Part shown: one piece after another, positions 44,136-53,200 of the stretch
How the letters are laid out: every line of letters begins with the position of its first letter
Position numbering within the stretch: the first letter of the stretch is position 1
Assembly: GCA_900466575.1 (NCBI GenBank)
Contig: UBMP01000011.1
Location: 275,719 to 339,718 of the forward strand
From: Hyphomicrobiales bacterium
GTDB taxonomy: Bacteria; Pseudomonadota; Alphaproteobacteria; Rhizobiales; Rhizobiaceae
Length of the DNA: 64,000 nt
Direction of reading: 5' to 3'
The notes under the pieces: model-generated
Databases searched by the model: none
Told to the model about the DNA's origin: nothing
The model's input: the letters and a program-made list of their open reading frames with translations, nothing else
Program-made: the position numbers and the translations under genes

Positions 44136-44150
44136 ATTGGATTTTGCAAT
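44136..44150. promoter_or_regulatory. Candidate LysR-type binding box
   Basis: ATTG at 44136-44139 and CAAT at 44147-44150 form an interrupted palindrome with the T-N11-A spacing of LysR sites. It lies directly upstream of the LysR gene and 70 bases from the divergent symporter gene, where autoregulation sites are normally found. Confidence 0.45.
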
Positions 44151-44152
44151 AA

Positions 44153-45007
44153 ATGCTCAATCTCCAGCATGTCGCCACCTTCGTGGCGCTCCAACAGGCC
44201 GGCAGCTTCACCGGTGCGGCCACGCGGCTAGGGCTCAGCCAGTCGACGGTCAGCCAGCATATCCAGCGACTTGAGGAGCATCTCGGGCGAAAGCTGATCT
44301 GGCGGACGACCCATGCGGTGCGGCTCACGCCGGATGGCGAGGCGCTGATCAGCCATGCGCGCGAGATGCTGGAAATCGACGGCAAGGTGTCGGCGCTGTT
44401 CAACCAGACGCGCCTGCGCGGCCGCCTGCGGCTCGGCATTTCCGAGGATTTCGTCACGTCGCGGCTGACCGCCGTGCTGGAAAGCTTCATCCGTCAGCAC
44501 CCGCTGGTCGATCTGGAGCTGACGGTCGATCTCAGCGGCGTGCTCTATGAAGCTCAGGCCAAAGGCGATCTCGACCTCGTGCTGGCCAAGCGGCTGAAGG
44601 ACGAGGCGCGGGGTCGCTTCCTGCAGCGCGAGCCGCTCACCTGGCTTGGCCGCGACCGGCATCTGCAGCTGGAAAGCGGGGCCGCCATACCGCTGATCAC
44701 CTATCCGCAGCCGAGTATTACGCGACGCATCGCCATTGAGGCGTTGCAAGGGGCCGGCTTTGCCTGGCGGATCGTCTGCACCTGCAACAGCCTGAGCGGG
44801 CTGACAGCCGCAGCGGCGGCCGGGATGGGCGTTCTCGTGCAGCCGGTCGCCATGGCCCCCGCCGGACTTGTCGAGGTCGAAGTACCGCAGCTTCCAGCTC
44901 TCGAGGCCGTGGAATTCGTTCTGGTGCCGTCGCGCGGCGTTGATCCGAAGATCGTGGAAGCGTTGTGGCGCGAGGTGGAGGCTCGGATGGGTGGCCCGGC
45001 CCTGTAA
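44153..45007 (+). CDS. LysR-family transcription regulator
   Basis: A 284-residue LTTR. The winged HTH is at residues 1-60 (LQHVATFVALQQAGSFTGAA; LSQSTVSQHIQRLEEHLGRK), followed by a periplasmic-binding-like effector domain (RLRLGISEDFVTSRL; GDLDLVLAKRLKDEARGR; GMGVLVQPVAMAPAGL). It is divergent from the SBF-like gene. Targets are inferred from that arrangement; the effector is unknown. Confidence 0.93.
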   Translation: MLNLQHVATFVALQQAGSFTGAATRLGLSQSTVSQHIQRLEEHLGRKLIWRTTHAVRLTPDGEALISHAREMLEIDGKVSALFNQTRLRGRLRLGISEDFVTSRLTAVLESFIRQHPLVDLELTVDLSGVLYEAQAKGDLDLVLAKRLKDEARGRFLQREPLTWLGRDRHLQLESGAAIPLITYPQPSITRRIAIEALQGAGFAWRIVCTCNSLSGLTAAAAAGMGVLVQPVAMAPAGLVEVEVPQLPALEAVEFVLVPSRGVDPKIVEALWREVEARMGGPAL

Positions 45008-45018
45008 GGTGCCGGGAA

Positions 45019-47088
45019 CTACCGCCCCTCGCGCCACCACATGGCGGACGCTGCAAAGAGAAGGGCGGCGAGGCCGATCAGTCCGTTGAAGAGCGGCAGC
45101 GTGTCGATGCCCTTCAGCACGGATTCGCTGGTGAGGCGGAAGGCCATGCGATCGTTCCCCTCGATGCGCACATTGCCGTTGACGGTGAGGATTTGCGGCA
45201 GCGGTTCCGCGCTGCCATCTGCCTTTGCAAGGCGGGCGACGACGCCATGGGTCGCCTCGGCCATCGGCTGCAGCGTTGCCGTGGTCGAGATTTCCGACTT
45301 GAACTCGGGCGCATCGACCGCGCCGACATGGGCAAGAGCCGAAAGTTCGCCGTTTGAGACCTTGAAGAGGCCGGTTTCACCGACCGCGACGGACGCTTTG
45401 TAGAGGCCCGGCTCCGAGGAGACGAGCTTCACCTTTTCGGTCTTGCCGGAGGGGTAGGTGATGGTCGCTTCGCCCGGATCATCGCCAATGGTCTGGCGGG
45501 TGATTTCGAGGTTGCGGCCACTGGCGCGCGCATTCAAGGCCTCTTCCTCCAGCGCCGGTTCCTTCATCAACCAATAGGCGATGCGACGGTAAAGCGAGGC
45601 ATGCGGCCCTCCGCCCTCGAAGCCGCGCGACCAGAGCCAGCCCTCATCGGACAAGAGCATGGCGACGCGGCCCTCGCCGGCGCGGTTCAGCACCAGAAGC
45701 GGATCGTCGTTGGCACCCTTCATCACCGTGCTGCCCTGGGTGTCGGACACGCCGACCGTGCGGAACCAGCGTCCCCATTTCGGCGGCTCGCTCTCTGAGC
45801 CTTCGAGCCCGCGGGTGACCGGGTGTTTCTTGCCGAGATCGGTCAGGCGCGGGTAAAAGCCTTTTTCGTCGAGCTTTCCAGTCGGTTGGGCGGGCAGGAT
45901 GTCGGCGAGCGGTGTATCGGCAATGGAGTTTTCGCTGCTGTATTCGGCGCCGGCCGCGATCAGAAGTGCGCCCCCGTTTTTCACATATTCGGCGATGTTA
46001 TCGTAATAGAGGATCGGCAGCACGCCACGGTTCTGATAGCGATCGAAGACGATCAGGTCGAATTCCTTGATCTTGTCGACGAAAAGTTCGCGCGTCGGAA
46101 AGGCGATCAGCGAGAGCTCGTTGATTGGTGTGCCATCCTGTTTTTCCGGCGGACGCAGGATCGTAAAATGGACGAGATCGACCAGCGCGTCGGATTTCAA
46201 CAGGTTCCGCCATGCGCGCTCGCCCGCATGCGGCTCGCCCGAGACGAGCAGCACACGCAGGTTCTGCCGGATGCCATCGATCAGTTGAACGGCGCGATTG
46301 TTGCTGGTCGTCAGCTCGCCCGGCACGGCGGCCACCTCGAAATCGACCACATTGTTGCCGGCGCGGTTCAGCTTGAAATCGAAGCGCGTGTCCTTGCCGG
46401 GCTCGGCCTTCAGCGTGCCAACCTCCTCGCCGTTGATACGGATGGTTACATCCGCCGGGGTGGAAATGGGCTGGCCATCGTCGATGACGCGGAAGGTCAG
46501 TTCCTGCTGGGCATTGACGAGGCTGAAGCGCGGTGCGCGCACGACCTCGATTCGCCGGTCGAACTCGTTGGGTCGGCCGGTGATCAGCGCATGGACGGGC
46601 GCGTTGAAGCCCGGCAGCTTGCCGGCCTCGGGGATATCATGAATCTGGCCGTCGGTGATGAAGACCGCACCGCCGACACGGGCCGGGGCGACATCGGACA
46701 GCGCTTCGTTCAGCGCCGCAAACGCCTTGGTCGAGGGCGATTCCTCCTGGCCGTTGTCGCGGACCTCGACAATGCGCGGCTCGATACCGGGGAATTTGGC
46801 GAGGCGATCGGTCATCTCTTTCAGCGCCGCATCGGTCTGCTTGACGCGCTCGGGCATCAGCTGGCTCTGGCTGCGGTCGACGACGATGGCGACAATCGTC
46901 GGAAGCGGCTCGCGGTTTTCCGAGACGAAGGACGGGTTGGCAATAGCCAGCACGAGGAGACCGAGCGCCAGCGCCCGCAGCCATGCGCCGCGCATGCGCC
47001 GGAAGAGACCGAAGCCCGCGAGTAGACATGCCACGCCGCCGATAGCGATCATGGCCCAGAGGGGAACGAATGGCGCAAAGGTGATCAT
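45019..47088 (-). CDS. Membrane-anchored VWA/GATase1-like protein (end of the MoxR cluster)
   Basis: A 689-residue protein anchored by two N-terminal helices (MITFAPFVPLWAMIAIGGVA, RALALGLLVLAIANPSFVS) and one C-terminal helix (LFNGLIGLAALLFAASAMWW). In between are a von Willebrand A-like part (PTIVAIVVDRSQSQLMPERV, VFITDGQIHDI; the metal site is partly kept as D-R-S-Q-S), beta-sandwich stretches, and a glutamine-amidotransferase-like segment (LLVSGEPHAGERAWRNLL). It starts one base after the stop of the DUF4159 gene. The role in the cluster is likely assembly or maturation in the periplasm, as proposed for MoxR systems. Confidence 0.85.
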   Translation of the reverse strand: MITFAPFVPLWAMIAIGGVACLLAGFGLFRRMRGAWLRALALGLLVLAIANPSFVSENREPLPTIVAIVVDRSQSQLMPERVKQTDAALKEMTDRLAKFPGIEPRIVEVRDNGQEESPSTKAFAALNEALSDVAPARVGGAVFITDGQIHDIPEAGKLPGFNAPVHALITGRPNEFDRRIEVVRAPRFSLVNAQQELTFRVIDDGQPISTPADVTIRINGEEVGTLKAEPGKDTRFDFKLNRAGNNVVDFEVAAVPGELTTSNNRAVQLIDGIRQNLRVLLVSGEPHAGERAWRNLLKSDALVDLVHFTILRPPEKQDGTPINELSLIAFPTRELFVDKIKEFDLIVFDRYQNRGVLPILYYDNIAEYVKNGGALLIAAGAEYSSENSIADTPLADILPAQPTGKLDEKGFYPRLTDLGKKHPVTRGLEGSESEPPKWGRWFRTVGVSDTQGSTVMKGANDDPLLVLNRAGEGRVAMLLSDEGWLWSRGFEGGGPHASLYRRIAYWLMKEPALEEEALNARASGRNLEITRQTIGDDPGEATITYPSGKTEKVKLVSSEPGLYKASVAVGETGLFKVSNGELSALAHVGAVDAPEFKSEISTTATLQPMAEATHGVVARLAKADGSAEPLPQILTVNGNVRIEGNDRMAFRLTSESVLKGIDTLPLFNGLIGLAALLFAASAMWWREGR

Positions 47089-47089
47089 G

Positions 47090-49891
47090 TCACTGCCCCA
47101 GCCGTTCGAGGAGGGCAGGGATATGTACCTGGTCGGATTTGTAATTGCCGGTCAGCATGTACATGACGATGTTGACGCCGGCCCGGAAGGCGAGTTCGCG
47201 CTGGCGCTCGTCCGGCGGCACGGTCGGCAGCAGGGGATTGCCGGACCGATCCGTTGCCCAGGCGCCGGCAAAGTCGTTGCCGGTGATCAGGATCGGCGAC
47301 ACGCCGTCGCCGCGCTGGACGGGACGGGCTGCGTCGCGCTTGGCATCGCCCGTGGCTTCGATCCAGAGCGGGCTCCCGGCATAACGGCCGGGGAAGTTCT
47401 GCAGGAGATAGAAGGACTTCGTCAGAACGTGGCTGTGCGGCACGGGCTCCAGCGGCGGAATGTCGAGACCGGCGAGAATGGTCTGCAGCCGCTCCGTGTT
47501 CGGGCTGGCCGCGGCGCCTTCGAGGTTGGTATCCCGATCGCGCGTGTCGAAGAGCACGGTGCCGCCGGCGCGCATATAGGCGTCGATGCGGTTGATCGCA
47601 TCCTGCGAGGGCATGGGCGCGGTCGCGGTCACGGGCCAATAGATAATAGGGTAGAAGGCGAGTTCGTCATGGGCAATGTCGAGGCCCACCGGGTCGCCGG
47701 GCTCCAGCGAAGTGCGGTAGCGGATGAAATCCGACAGGCCCAGCAGTCCGGCCTGGGAGATGCGATCGACATCGGCCTCGCCCGTACGGACATAGGCGAG
47801 ATGGGTCGAGTCGAGCGCCGCAATGATCTTGTCGTCGCCGGGCCGGGAATCGTCTGCGGCGCGGGCGTTATGCGGCATCAGCATGAGGGCGGCACCGAGC
47901 GCGAGAGCGATGGCCGCGGCCGAGCCGGCGCGGCGGCGGCTGAAGAGGCCCGACAGGGCTCCGCCCATGACAAGGACGGCGACGGAGTCCGCGACCAGCA
48001 GCAGGAAAGCCGTTAGCAGAAGCGCAGGGCGCAACTCCGTGGTGCCGGAGCCGGCGAGCCCCGCTGCGGTGACCGCGATCCCTTGCGGAGCGAAATTGAG
48101 CGGGGCGAGCGTATCCCCCGGGCGGAAGAGATTGAGCGCCGTGAAGCCTTCCTCCGTGCCGTAAAGACCGGGTGGCGTGTCCAGAGTTGGAACCGGCACC
48201 TTGCCGGCGGCGATCGTCAGCGGTTTTGAACCCGAGGTTTCGGCGGTCAGCAGGCCATTGGCGTTGAGAAGGCGGAAGGGGGCGAGTGTCTCCGCCTTGC
48301 CCGGTGCCGCGCCGCCATGGGCACGCGACAACTGGGTGATGCGGCGAAGCATTTCGACGAAATGGCCGGAGAGTGCGAGGTTCGACCAGCTCGTGTCGGC
48401 ACTGGTGTGGAAGAGCACGATCTGCCCGCCATCGAGTTTCTTCGCCGTCACCAGCGGTGTCCCGTCTGCGAGGCTTGCCCAGGTGTGTTCGGCGAGTGTT
48501 GGCGAAGGATTGGCGAGAACCTGTCGTGTCACGGTCACGCCGTCCGCTTTCGGCAATCCGGCAAAGGGGCTGTTCTCGGGAAAGGAGGCGAGAGGCTGCG
48601 GTTCGCTCCAGGAGAGCGCGCCGCCGAGCGAGCGTTCACCCTCGCGCAGTTCGACAGGCACTAGCGGATCATCGGAGGGGGCGGCGGCAAGGCGGGGACC
48701 CGCAAAGCGAACGAGGGTCCCGCCGGCCTTGATCCAGTCGAGGATCTGCGGATAGGCGGTCTCGGGCAATTTACCGATGTCGGCCAGAATGATGACGGAA
48801 GGCTTCTCCGCGATGAGATCTGGGATCGCTTTGGCGAGATCCGCCTCGCCGGGTTCGGCAATATCGGCGTAGGGGGACAGCGCCCGCTTGATATAATAAA
48901 GCGGCGAGAGCAGCGGCTGCGACAGGAAGCGCGTTTCGCCGCTCAGGAGGCCGATGCGGCGGCGCTTGAAGCCATCGTCCAGCAGATAGGTGCCGCCGGC
49001 CTGCCGACTGGCGGTGATCGCGACGCGGGCGAAATCGTTGCGCAGTTCGATGGGCGCGGCGATCTTGCCGGTGGCGACCGTTTCGCCATCCTTGAACTCC
49101 ACTGCGCCCTTCATCAGCACGCGGCCCTTTTCGTCCAGCGCGTCGAGTGCCAGCGATTGCGGCCCTTCGGCGAAGGGGCGCGTGACGGTGACGTCGGTAC
49201 TGTCTATGTCGTTCTTCACGTCGGTCACGGCCGCGACGGTGCTACGCGCCGTGTAGAGCCAGGTTTCGGCGGGCTTGAGGCTCGCCGCGAGGCTTGCATA
49301 CTCCTCGTCCTTCGCGGCCTTGATACCGCTCGACACGAAGGCGAGCGTGCCCGGCCGGGTCGGGCCGAGCGCTGTGGCGAGGCTTGAAAAGGCGGCCTTT
49401 CGATCGGCCTCCAGCGGGCGCGGTTCGGCGGCCTTGAGGCGGGTCAAGGCCGTCTCGGCGGAGGTGGGAACGGGGTCGTTCACGGCTTCGGCCGTCAGCG
49501 TGAGCGACACGGGCACGTCGTTGCGGCCGGCCTGTTCGATCAGTGCCTGCGCAGTTGCCACGCGATCGGGCCAATCGGGCGCCGACGCCCAGTCATTGTC
49601 GATCACCAGCGCCAGGGGGCCGGCCTTGGACAGCGTGTTACGATGGGGGTCGAGCATCGGGCCGGAGAGAGCCAGAATGATCAGGGCGGCGAGCAGCATC
49701 CTGAGCGCCGTCAGCCACCACGGGCTTGTTGCCGGCGTCTCTTCGCGCTTCGCGATACGGGCGAGAATGGCGAGGGGCGGGAAGACCTCGCGCGCCGGGC
49801 GCGGCGGCGTGACACGCAGCAGCCACCAGATGGCGGGGAGTGCTACCAGCGCCACCAGCAGGATTGGATTGGCGAAGCCGAGAGCTCCCAT
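47090..49891 (-). CDS. BatA-N-terminal / DUF4159 membrane protein
   Basis: A 933-residue protein. Residues 1-85 match the aerotolerance regulator N-terminal (BatA) domain with two helices (FANPILLVALVALPAIWWLL, TALRMLLAALIILALSG). A long VWA-like and GATase-like periplasmic part follows, then two more helices near residues 630-670. The C-terminal 240 residues are a DUF4159 domain (STHLAYVRTGEADVDRISQA, LDIAHDELAFYPIIYWPVTA, RIDAYMRAGGTVLFDTRDRD). It overlaps the DUF58 stop/start junction by one base. This fusion type goes with MoxR and DUF58 genes in many alphaproteobacteria; its function is unknown. Confidence 0.9.
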   Translation of the reverse strand: MGALGFANPILLVALVALPAIWWLLRVTPPRPAREVFPPLAILARIAKREETPATSPWWLTALRMLLAALIILALSGPMLDPHRNTLSKAGPLALVIDNDWASAPDWPDRVATAQALIEQAGRNDVPVSLTLTAEAVNDPVPTSAETALTRLKAAEPRPLEADRKAAFSSLATALGPTRPGTLAFVSSGIKAAKDEEYASLAASLKPAETWLYTARSTVAAVTDVKNDIDSTDVTVTRPFAEGPQSLALDALDEKGRVLMKGAVEFKDGETVATGKIAAPIELRNDFARVAITASRQAGGTYLLDDGFKRRRIGLLSGETRFLSQPLLSPLYYIKRALSPYADIAEPGEADLAKAIPDLIAEKPSVIILADIGKLPETAYPQILDWIKAGGTLVRFAGPRLAAAPSDDPLVPVELREGERSLGGALSWSEPQPLASFPENSPFAGLPKADGVTVTRQVLANPSPTLAEHTWASLADGTPLVTAKKLDGGQIVLFHTSADTSWSNLALSGHFVEMLRRITQLSRAHGGAAPGKAETLAPFRLLNANGLLTAETSGSKPLTIAAGKVPVPTLDTPPGLYGTEEGFTALNLFRPGDTLAPLNFAPQGIAVTAAGLAGSGTTELRPALLLTAFLLLVADSVAVLVMGGALSGLFSRRRAGSAAAIALALGAALMLMPHNARAADDSRPGDDKIIAALDSTHLAYVRTGEADVDRISQAGLLGLSDFIRYRTSLEPGDPVGLDIAHDELAFYPIIYWPVTATAPMPSQDAINRIDAYMRAGGTVLFDTRDRDTNLEGAAASPNTERLQTILAGLDIPPLEPVPHSHVLTKSFYLLQNFPGRYAGSPLWIEATGDAKRDAARPVQRGDGVSPILITGNDFAGAWATDRSGNPLLPTVPPDERQRELAFRAGVNIVMYMLTGNYKSDQVHIPALLERLGQ

Positions 49892-50793
49892 CAGCGCGCG
49901 CTCCCCTGTCCGGAGAGGTAGATATGCGCGGAGACGAGCGCTTCGGAAGCCGGGCGGTCGGTGGAATGGCGGATCAGCGACCAGCCGATATGGCGCAGCT
50001 CCGCCCCCAGCGCATCACGGCTTGCGGCATAGGCGAGGCGATAGTCCTCGGCCAGAACCTCGGCGCGGCTGGCGGTGAATTTTACGCCGGTTTCGGGGTC
50101 GGTGAACTCAGTGCGGCCCGCATAGGGGAAGTCGGCCTCTGCCGGGTCTGCCACCATGATCAGCGTGCCGCGCAGGCCGCGGCGGGCGAGAGGGGCGATG
50201 CGCTCCATGATCTTGTCCAGCGGATCGAGAAAGTCGCCGATCAGCACGATTTCGCTCGCGCCCCGGATCATCGATGTGTCCGGCAGGCCGCTGACATTTT
50301 CGGCATAGGCCAGTGCTGTCGCCAGCCGCTCGGCGGCGTTGCGGGCGGCGATCGGCTCCATGAGGCCCGGCGCGCCGATGCGTTCGCCGGAGCGAGCGAG
50401 CACTTCGGCCAGCGCCAGCATGAGAACGAGCGCGCGGCTTTCCTTGGAGACCTGACCGAGGCGGGAGCGGTACATCATGGAGGCGGAGAGGTCGGCCCAC
50501 AGCCAGACGGTGTGGGCGGCTTGCCATTCCTTGTCACGGACGTAAGTATGATCGTCGCGTGCCGATCTGCGCCAGTCGATGCGGGCCATGTCCTCGCCCG
50601 GCGAATAGGGGCGGAACTGCCAGAAATTCTCGCCGATGCCACGCCGTCTGCGGCCGTGCCAGCCGGCGCTCACCGTGTTGGCGATGCGGCGGGCTTCGAC
50701 GAGGCAGTCGGGCACCAGCGCTGCGCGCGCCTTCGCGCGGGCGAGGATGTCCGCTCCGCCCGTTCGCTCGACTGACTGGCCTATTGGCGCCAT
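49891..50793 (-). CDS. DUF58 domain protein
   Basis: A 300-residue DUF58 protein, VWA-related. The signature block GRRRRGIGENFWQFRPYSPG, then DMARIDWRRSARDDHTYVRD, is clear, followed by WLWADLSASMMYRS (D-x-S-A-S metal-site remnant) and EIVLIGDFLDPLDKI. No membrane segment. AAAGGA before ATG 50793 supports this start; it overlaps the end of the MoxR coding frame or stays within a few bases. Such proteins partner with MoxR ATPases. Confidence 0.92.
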   Translation of the reverse strand: MAPIGQSVERTGGADILARAKARAALVPDCLVEARRIANTVSAGWHGRRRRGIGENFWQFRPYSPGEDMARIDWRRSARDDHTYVRDKEWQAAHTVWLWADLSASMMYRSRLGQVSKESRALVLMLALAEVLARSGERIGAPGLMEPIAARNAAERLATALAYAENVSGLPDTSMIRGASEIVLIGDFLDPLDKIMERIAPLARRGLRGTLIMVADPAEADFPYAGRTEFTDPETGVKFTASRAEVLAEDYRLAYAASRDALGAELRHIGWSLIRHSTDRPASEALVSAHIYLSGQGSAR

Positions 50794-50803
50794 TCGGATT
50801 CCT

Positions 50804-51811
50804 TTACTTGACGCCAACGATGCCGGCGATGACCGACTTGACCGTCATGCCTTCGGCGCGGGCTGCGAATGTCAGCGCCATGCGGTGCTGGAGCACGGCT
50901 TCGGCAATGGCGTGGACGTCATCGACGGAGGGTGCAAGCCGGCCCTCGTAGAGGGCGCGGGCGCGGGTGGCGAGCATGAGGGCCTGACCAGCGCGCGGGC
51001 CGGGGCCCCAGGAGACGTTGCGGTCGGTGATATCGTTCCCGTGACCCGGGCGGGCGGCGCGGACGAGGTTGAGGATCGCGTCCACCACGGTTTCGCCGAC
51101 CGGCATCTTGCGGATGAGGCTCTGGATTTCTGCGAGACGGTTGGCATCGATGACGGGGGAGGCGGTGCGTTCGGTTACACCGGTGGTTTCCAGCAGGATC
51201 TGCCGTTCCGCGGCGAGTTCCGGATAGGGCACGTCAACCTGCATCAGGAAGCGGTCGAGCTGCGCTTCGGGCAGCGGATAGGTGCCTTCCTGCTCCAGCG
51301 GGTTCTGGGTGGCCAGCACATGGAAGGGGCGGGGCAGGTCGAGCCGCTTGCCGGCGACCGAGACGTGATATTCCTGCATGGCCTGCAGGAGCGCTGACTG
51401 CGTGCGCGGCGAGGCGCGGTTGATTTCATCCGCCATCAGAAGCTGGGTGAAGATCGGGCCCTGGATAAAGCGGAAGGAGCGCTTGCCCGCCTCATCCTGG
51501 TCCATCACTTCGGAGCCCAAAATATCGGCTGGCATGAGGTCCGGCGTGAACTGCACGCGGGCAGCATTCAGTCCGAGCACCGAGCCGAGCGTCGTCACCA
51601 GCTTTGTCTTGGCAAGACCCGGCACGCCGACGAGGAGCGCATGGCCACCGGAAAGGACCGCGAGCAGCGTCTGCTCGACAACGGCTTCCTGGCCGAAGAT
51701 GACCTTGGCGACTTCCTGGCGGATCGCGGCAATGTCGGCGAGCGCGCTTTCGGCGGCGGCCACCATGGCGGCTTCGTCCATCATCGGTTCGCTGGTGGTG
51801 ACGGCCGTCAT
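50804..51811 (-). CDS. MoxR-family AAA+ ATPase
   Basis: A 335-residue MoxR AAA+ protein thought to act as a chaperone that remodels VWA-containing partners. Walker A-like region is GGHALLVGVPGLAKTKLVTT (A-K-T in place of G-K-T/S, as is usual in MoxR), Walker B LLMADEINRASPRTQSALLQ, sensor 1 in HVLATQNPLEQEGTYPLPEA, and the arginine-finger area AQLDRFLMQV. It is the first gene of a four-gene minus-strand operon (MoxR, DUF58, BatA/DUF4159, VWA/GATase) and is divergent from the DUF1285 gene. Confidence 0.95.
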   Translation of the reverse strand: MTAVTTSEPMMDEAAMVAAAESALADIAAIRQEVAKVIFGQEAVVEQTLLAVLSGGHALLVGVPGLAKTKLVTTLGSVLGLNAARVQFTPDLMPADILGSEVMDQDEAGKRSFRFIQGPIFTQLLMADEINRASPRTQSALLQAMQEYHVSVAGKRLDLPRPFHVLATQNPLEQEGTYPLPEAQLDRFLMQVDVPYPELAAERQILLETTGVTERTASPVIDANRLAEIQSLIRKMPVGETVVDAILNLVRAARPGHGNDITDRNVSWGPGPRAGQALMLATRARALYEGRLAPSVDDVHAIAEAVLQHRMALTFAARAEGMTVKSVIAGIVGVK

Positions 51812-51962
51812 GCGGCTTTCTCCTCAAGGTCTTGGCGGCTGCAGTTCGAATCGAACCGGAACGGTGGTCTCATCGTTTCCCCCTAACTTATAGCGCGATG
51901 GCGGGCTGACAAGCGCGGGCGGAGTGACTATTTGACTTCTGACGGTAAACCGGGACCAAACA

Positions 51963-52574
51963 ATGGCGGATGACAGGCTGGACAAGGCGGGCGATGCGGC
52001 GGGGCTGGCGGCGATGATTTCGCGGGCGGCGGACCCGAAACGTGGCCTGCCGCCCGTAGATCGCTGGAATCCGCCCTTTTGCGGCGATATCGACATGGAA
52101 ATCCGCGCCGACGGCACCTGGTTTTATATGGGAACGCCGATCGGGCGCGAGGCGCTGGTGCGGCTCTTTTCGACGGTTCTGCGCCGGGACGAGGACGGCA
52201 AGACCTATCTCGTCACGCCTGTGGAAAAGGTCGGTATTCGCGTCGAGGACGCGCCGTTTCTCGCCGTCGAGATGACGCGGACGGAGCGTGACGGCGAACA
52301 GGTGCTCACCTTCCGTACCAATGTCGGCGACATTGCCGAGGCCGGGCCGGAGCATCAATTGCGCTTCGAGATCGCCGGGGAGCTTGGAGAGTTGAAGCCT
52401 TATCTGCATGTGCGGGGGCGGCTGGAAGCTCTCGTGTCACGCGCCGTGATGTACGATCTGGTCGAACTGGGCGCGGTCGTCGAGATCGAGGGAAGGGACA
52501 TGTTTGCGGTCCGCTCCGGCGGGGTCGTCTTCCCTGTCATGCCCGCCGACGAGTTGGAGAGGCTCTCGCAATGA
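51963..52574 (+). CDS. DUF1285 protein
   Basis: A 203-residue DUF1285 protein. The family start PPVDRWNPPFCGDIDMEIRA and DGTWFYMGTPIGREALVRLF are plain, and YLVTPVEKVGIRVEDAPFLA follows. The fold is known as a two-domain beta structure, while the role is unknown. It is the first gene of a compact operon with nudL-like and cca (four-base ATGA overlap with the next gene). The divergent MoxR gene is 151 bases away. Confidence 0.93.
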   Translation: MADDRLDKAGDAAGLAAMISRAADPKRGLPPVDRWNPPFCGDIDMEIRADGTWFYMGTPIGREALVRLFSTVLRRDEDGKTYLVTPVEKVGIRVEDAPFLAVEMTRTERDGEQVLTFRTNVGDIAEAGPEHQLRFEIAGELGELKPYLHVRGRLEALVSRAVMYDLVELGAVVEIEGRDMFAVRSGGVVFPVMPADELERLSQ

Positions 52575-53200
52575 GCCTCTATTCGGCTGGGGAATTCCGC
52601 CGCCGGGCATTGCGCCAGGTGGGCGAGCCGGAGGGGCTCGATTGGGCCGATCACGGCGATATTTTGATGAATCCGGGGTTTGCCGATCAGTTGCAGCAGC
52701 TCAAGCTGCGCGATGCGGCTGTGCTGGTGCCGGTGATCGATGACGGGCCGGATGCGAGGATGATCCTGACGCAGCGGACTTCGAAACTGCGGAAGCATTC
52801 CGGTCAGGTCGCCTTTCCGGGCGGCGCCATCGATCCGGAGGATGTCTCGGCAGAAGCTGCAGCCTTGCGCGAGGCGGAGGAGGAAATCGGGCTGAAGCCG
52901 GATTTCGTCGAGACGATTGCGCGGCTGCCGGACTACAGGACGTTTACCGGCTTTTCGATCACGCCGGTCATGGCGGTGGTGAAGCCCGGCTTTGAACTGA
53001 AGATCAACCCGGACGAGGTCGATCACGTCTTCGAAGTGCCGCTCTCATTCCTCATGAACGACGAGAACCACATTCTCGACAGTCGCACCTGGGAAGGCGG
53101 CGAGCGCTTCTTCTATCGCATGCCCTATCAGGACTGGAACATCTGGGGTGTCACGGCGGGCATCCTGCACACCGCCTGGGAAAGATTATACGCATGGTGA
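52571..53200 (+). CDS. Nudix CoA pyrophosphatase (NudL-like)
   Basis: A 209-residue enzyme of the coenzyme A diphosphatase group. The UPF0035 motif upstream of the Nudix box is present (LTQRTSKLRKHSGQVAFPGG), and the box continues as AAALREAEEEIGL, with the R-E-x-E-E core intact. It would split CoA and CoA esters into phosphopantetheine and 3,5-ADP. It overlaps the DUF1285 gene by four bases and cca by seven. Confidence 0.94.
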   Translation: MSLYSAGEFRRRALRQVGEPEGLDWADHGDILMNPGFADQLQQLKLRDAAVLVPVIDDGPDARMILTQRTSKLRKHSGQVAFPGGAIDPEDVSAEAAALREAEEEIGLKPDFVETIARLPDYRTFTGFSITPVMAVVKPGFELKINPDEVDHVFEVPLSFLMNDENHILDSRTWEGGERFFYRMPYQDWNIWGVTAGILHTAWERLYAW

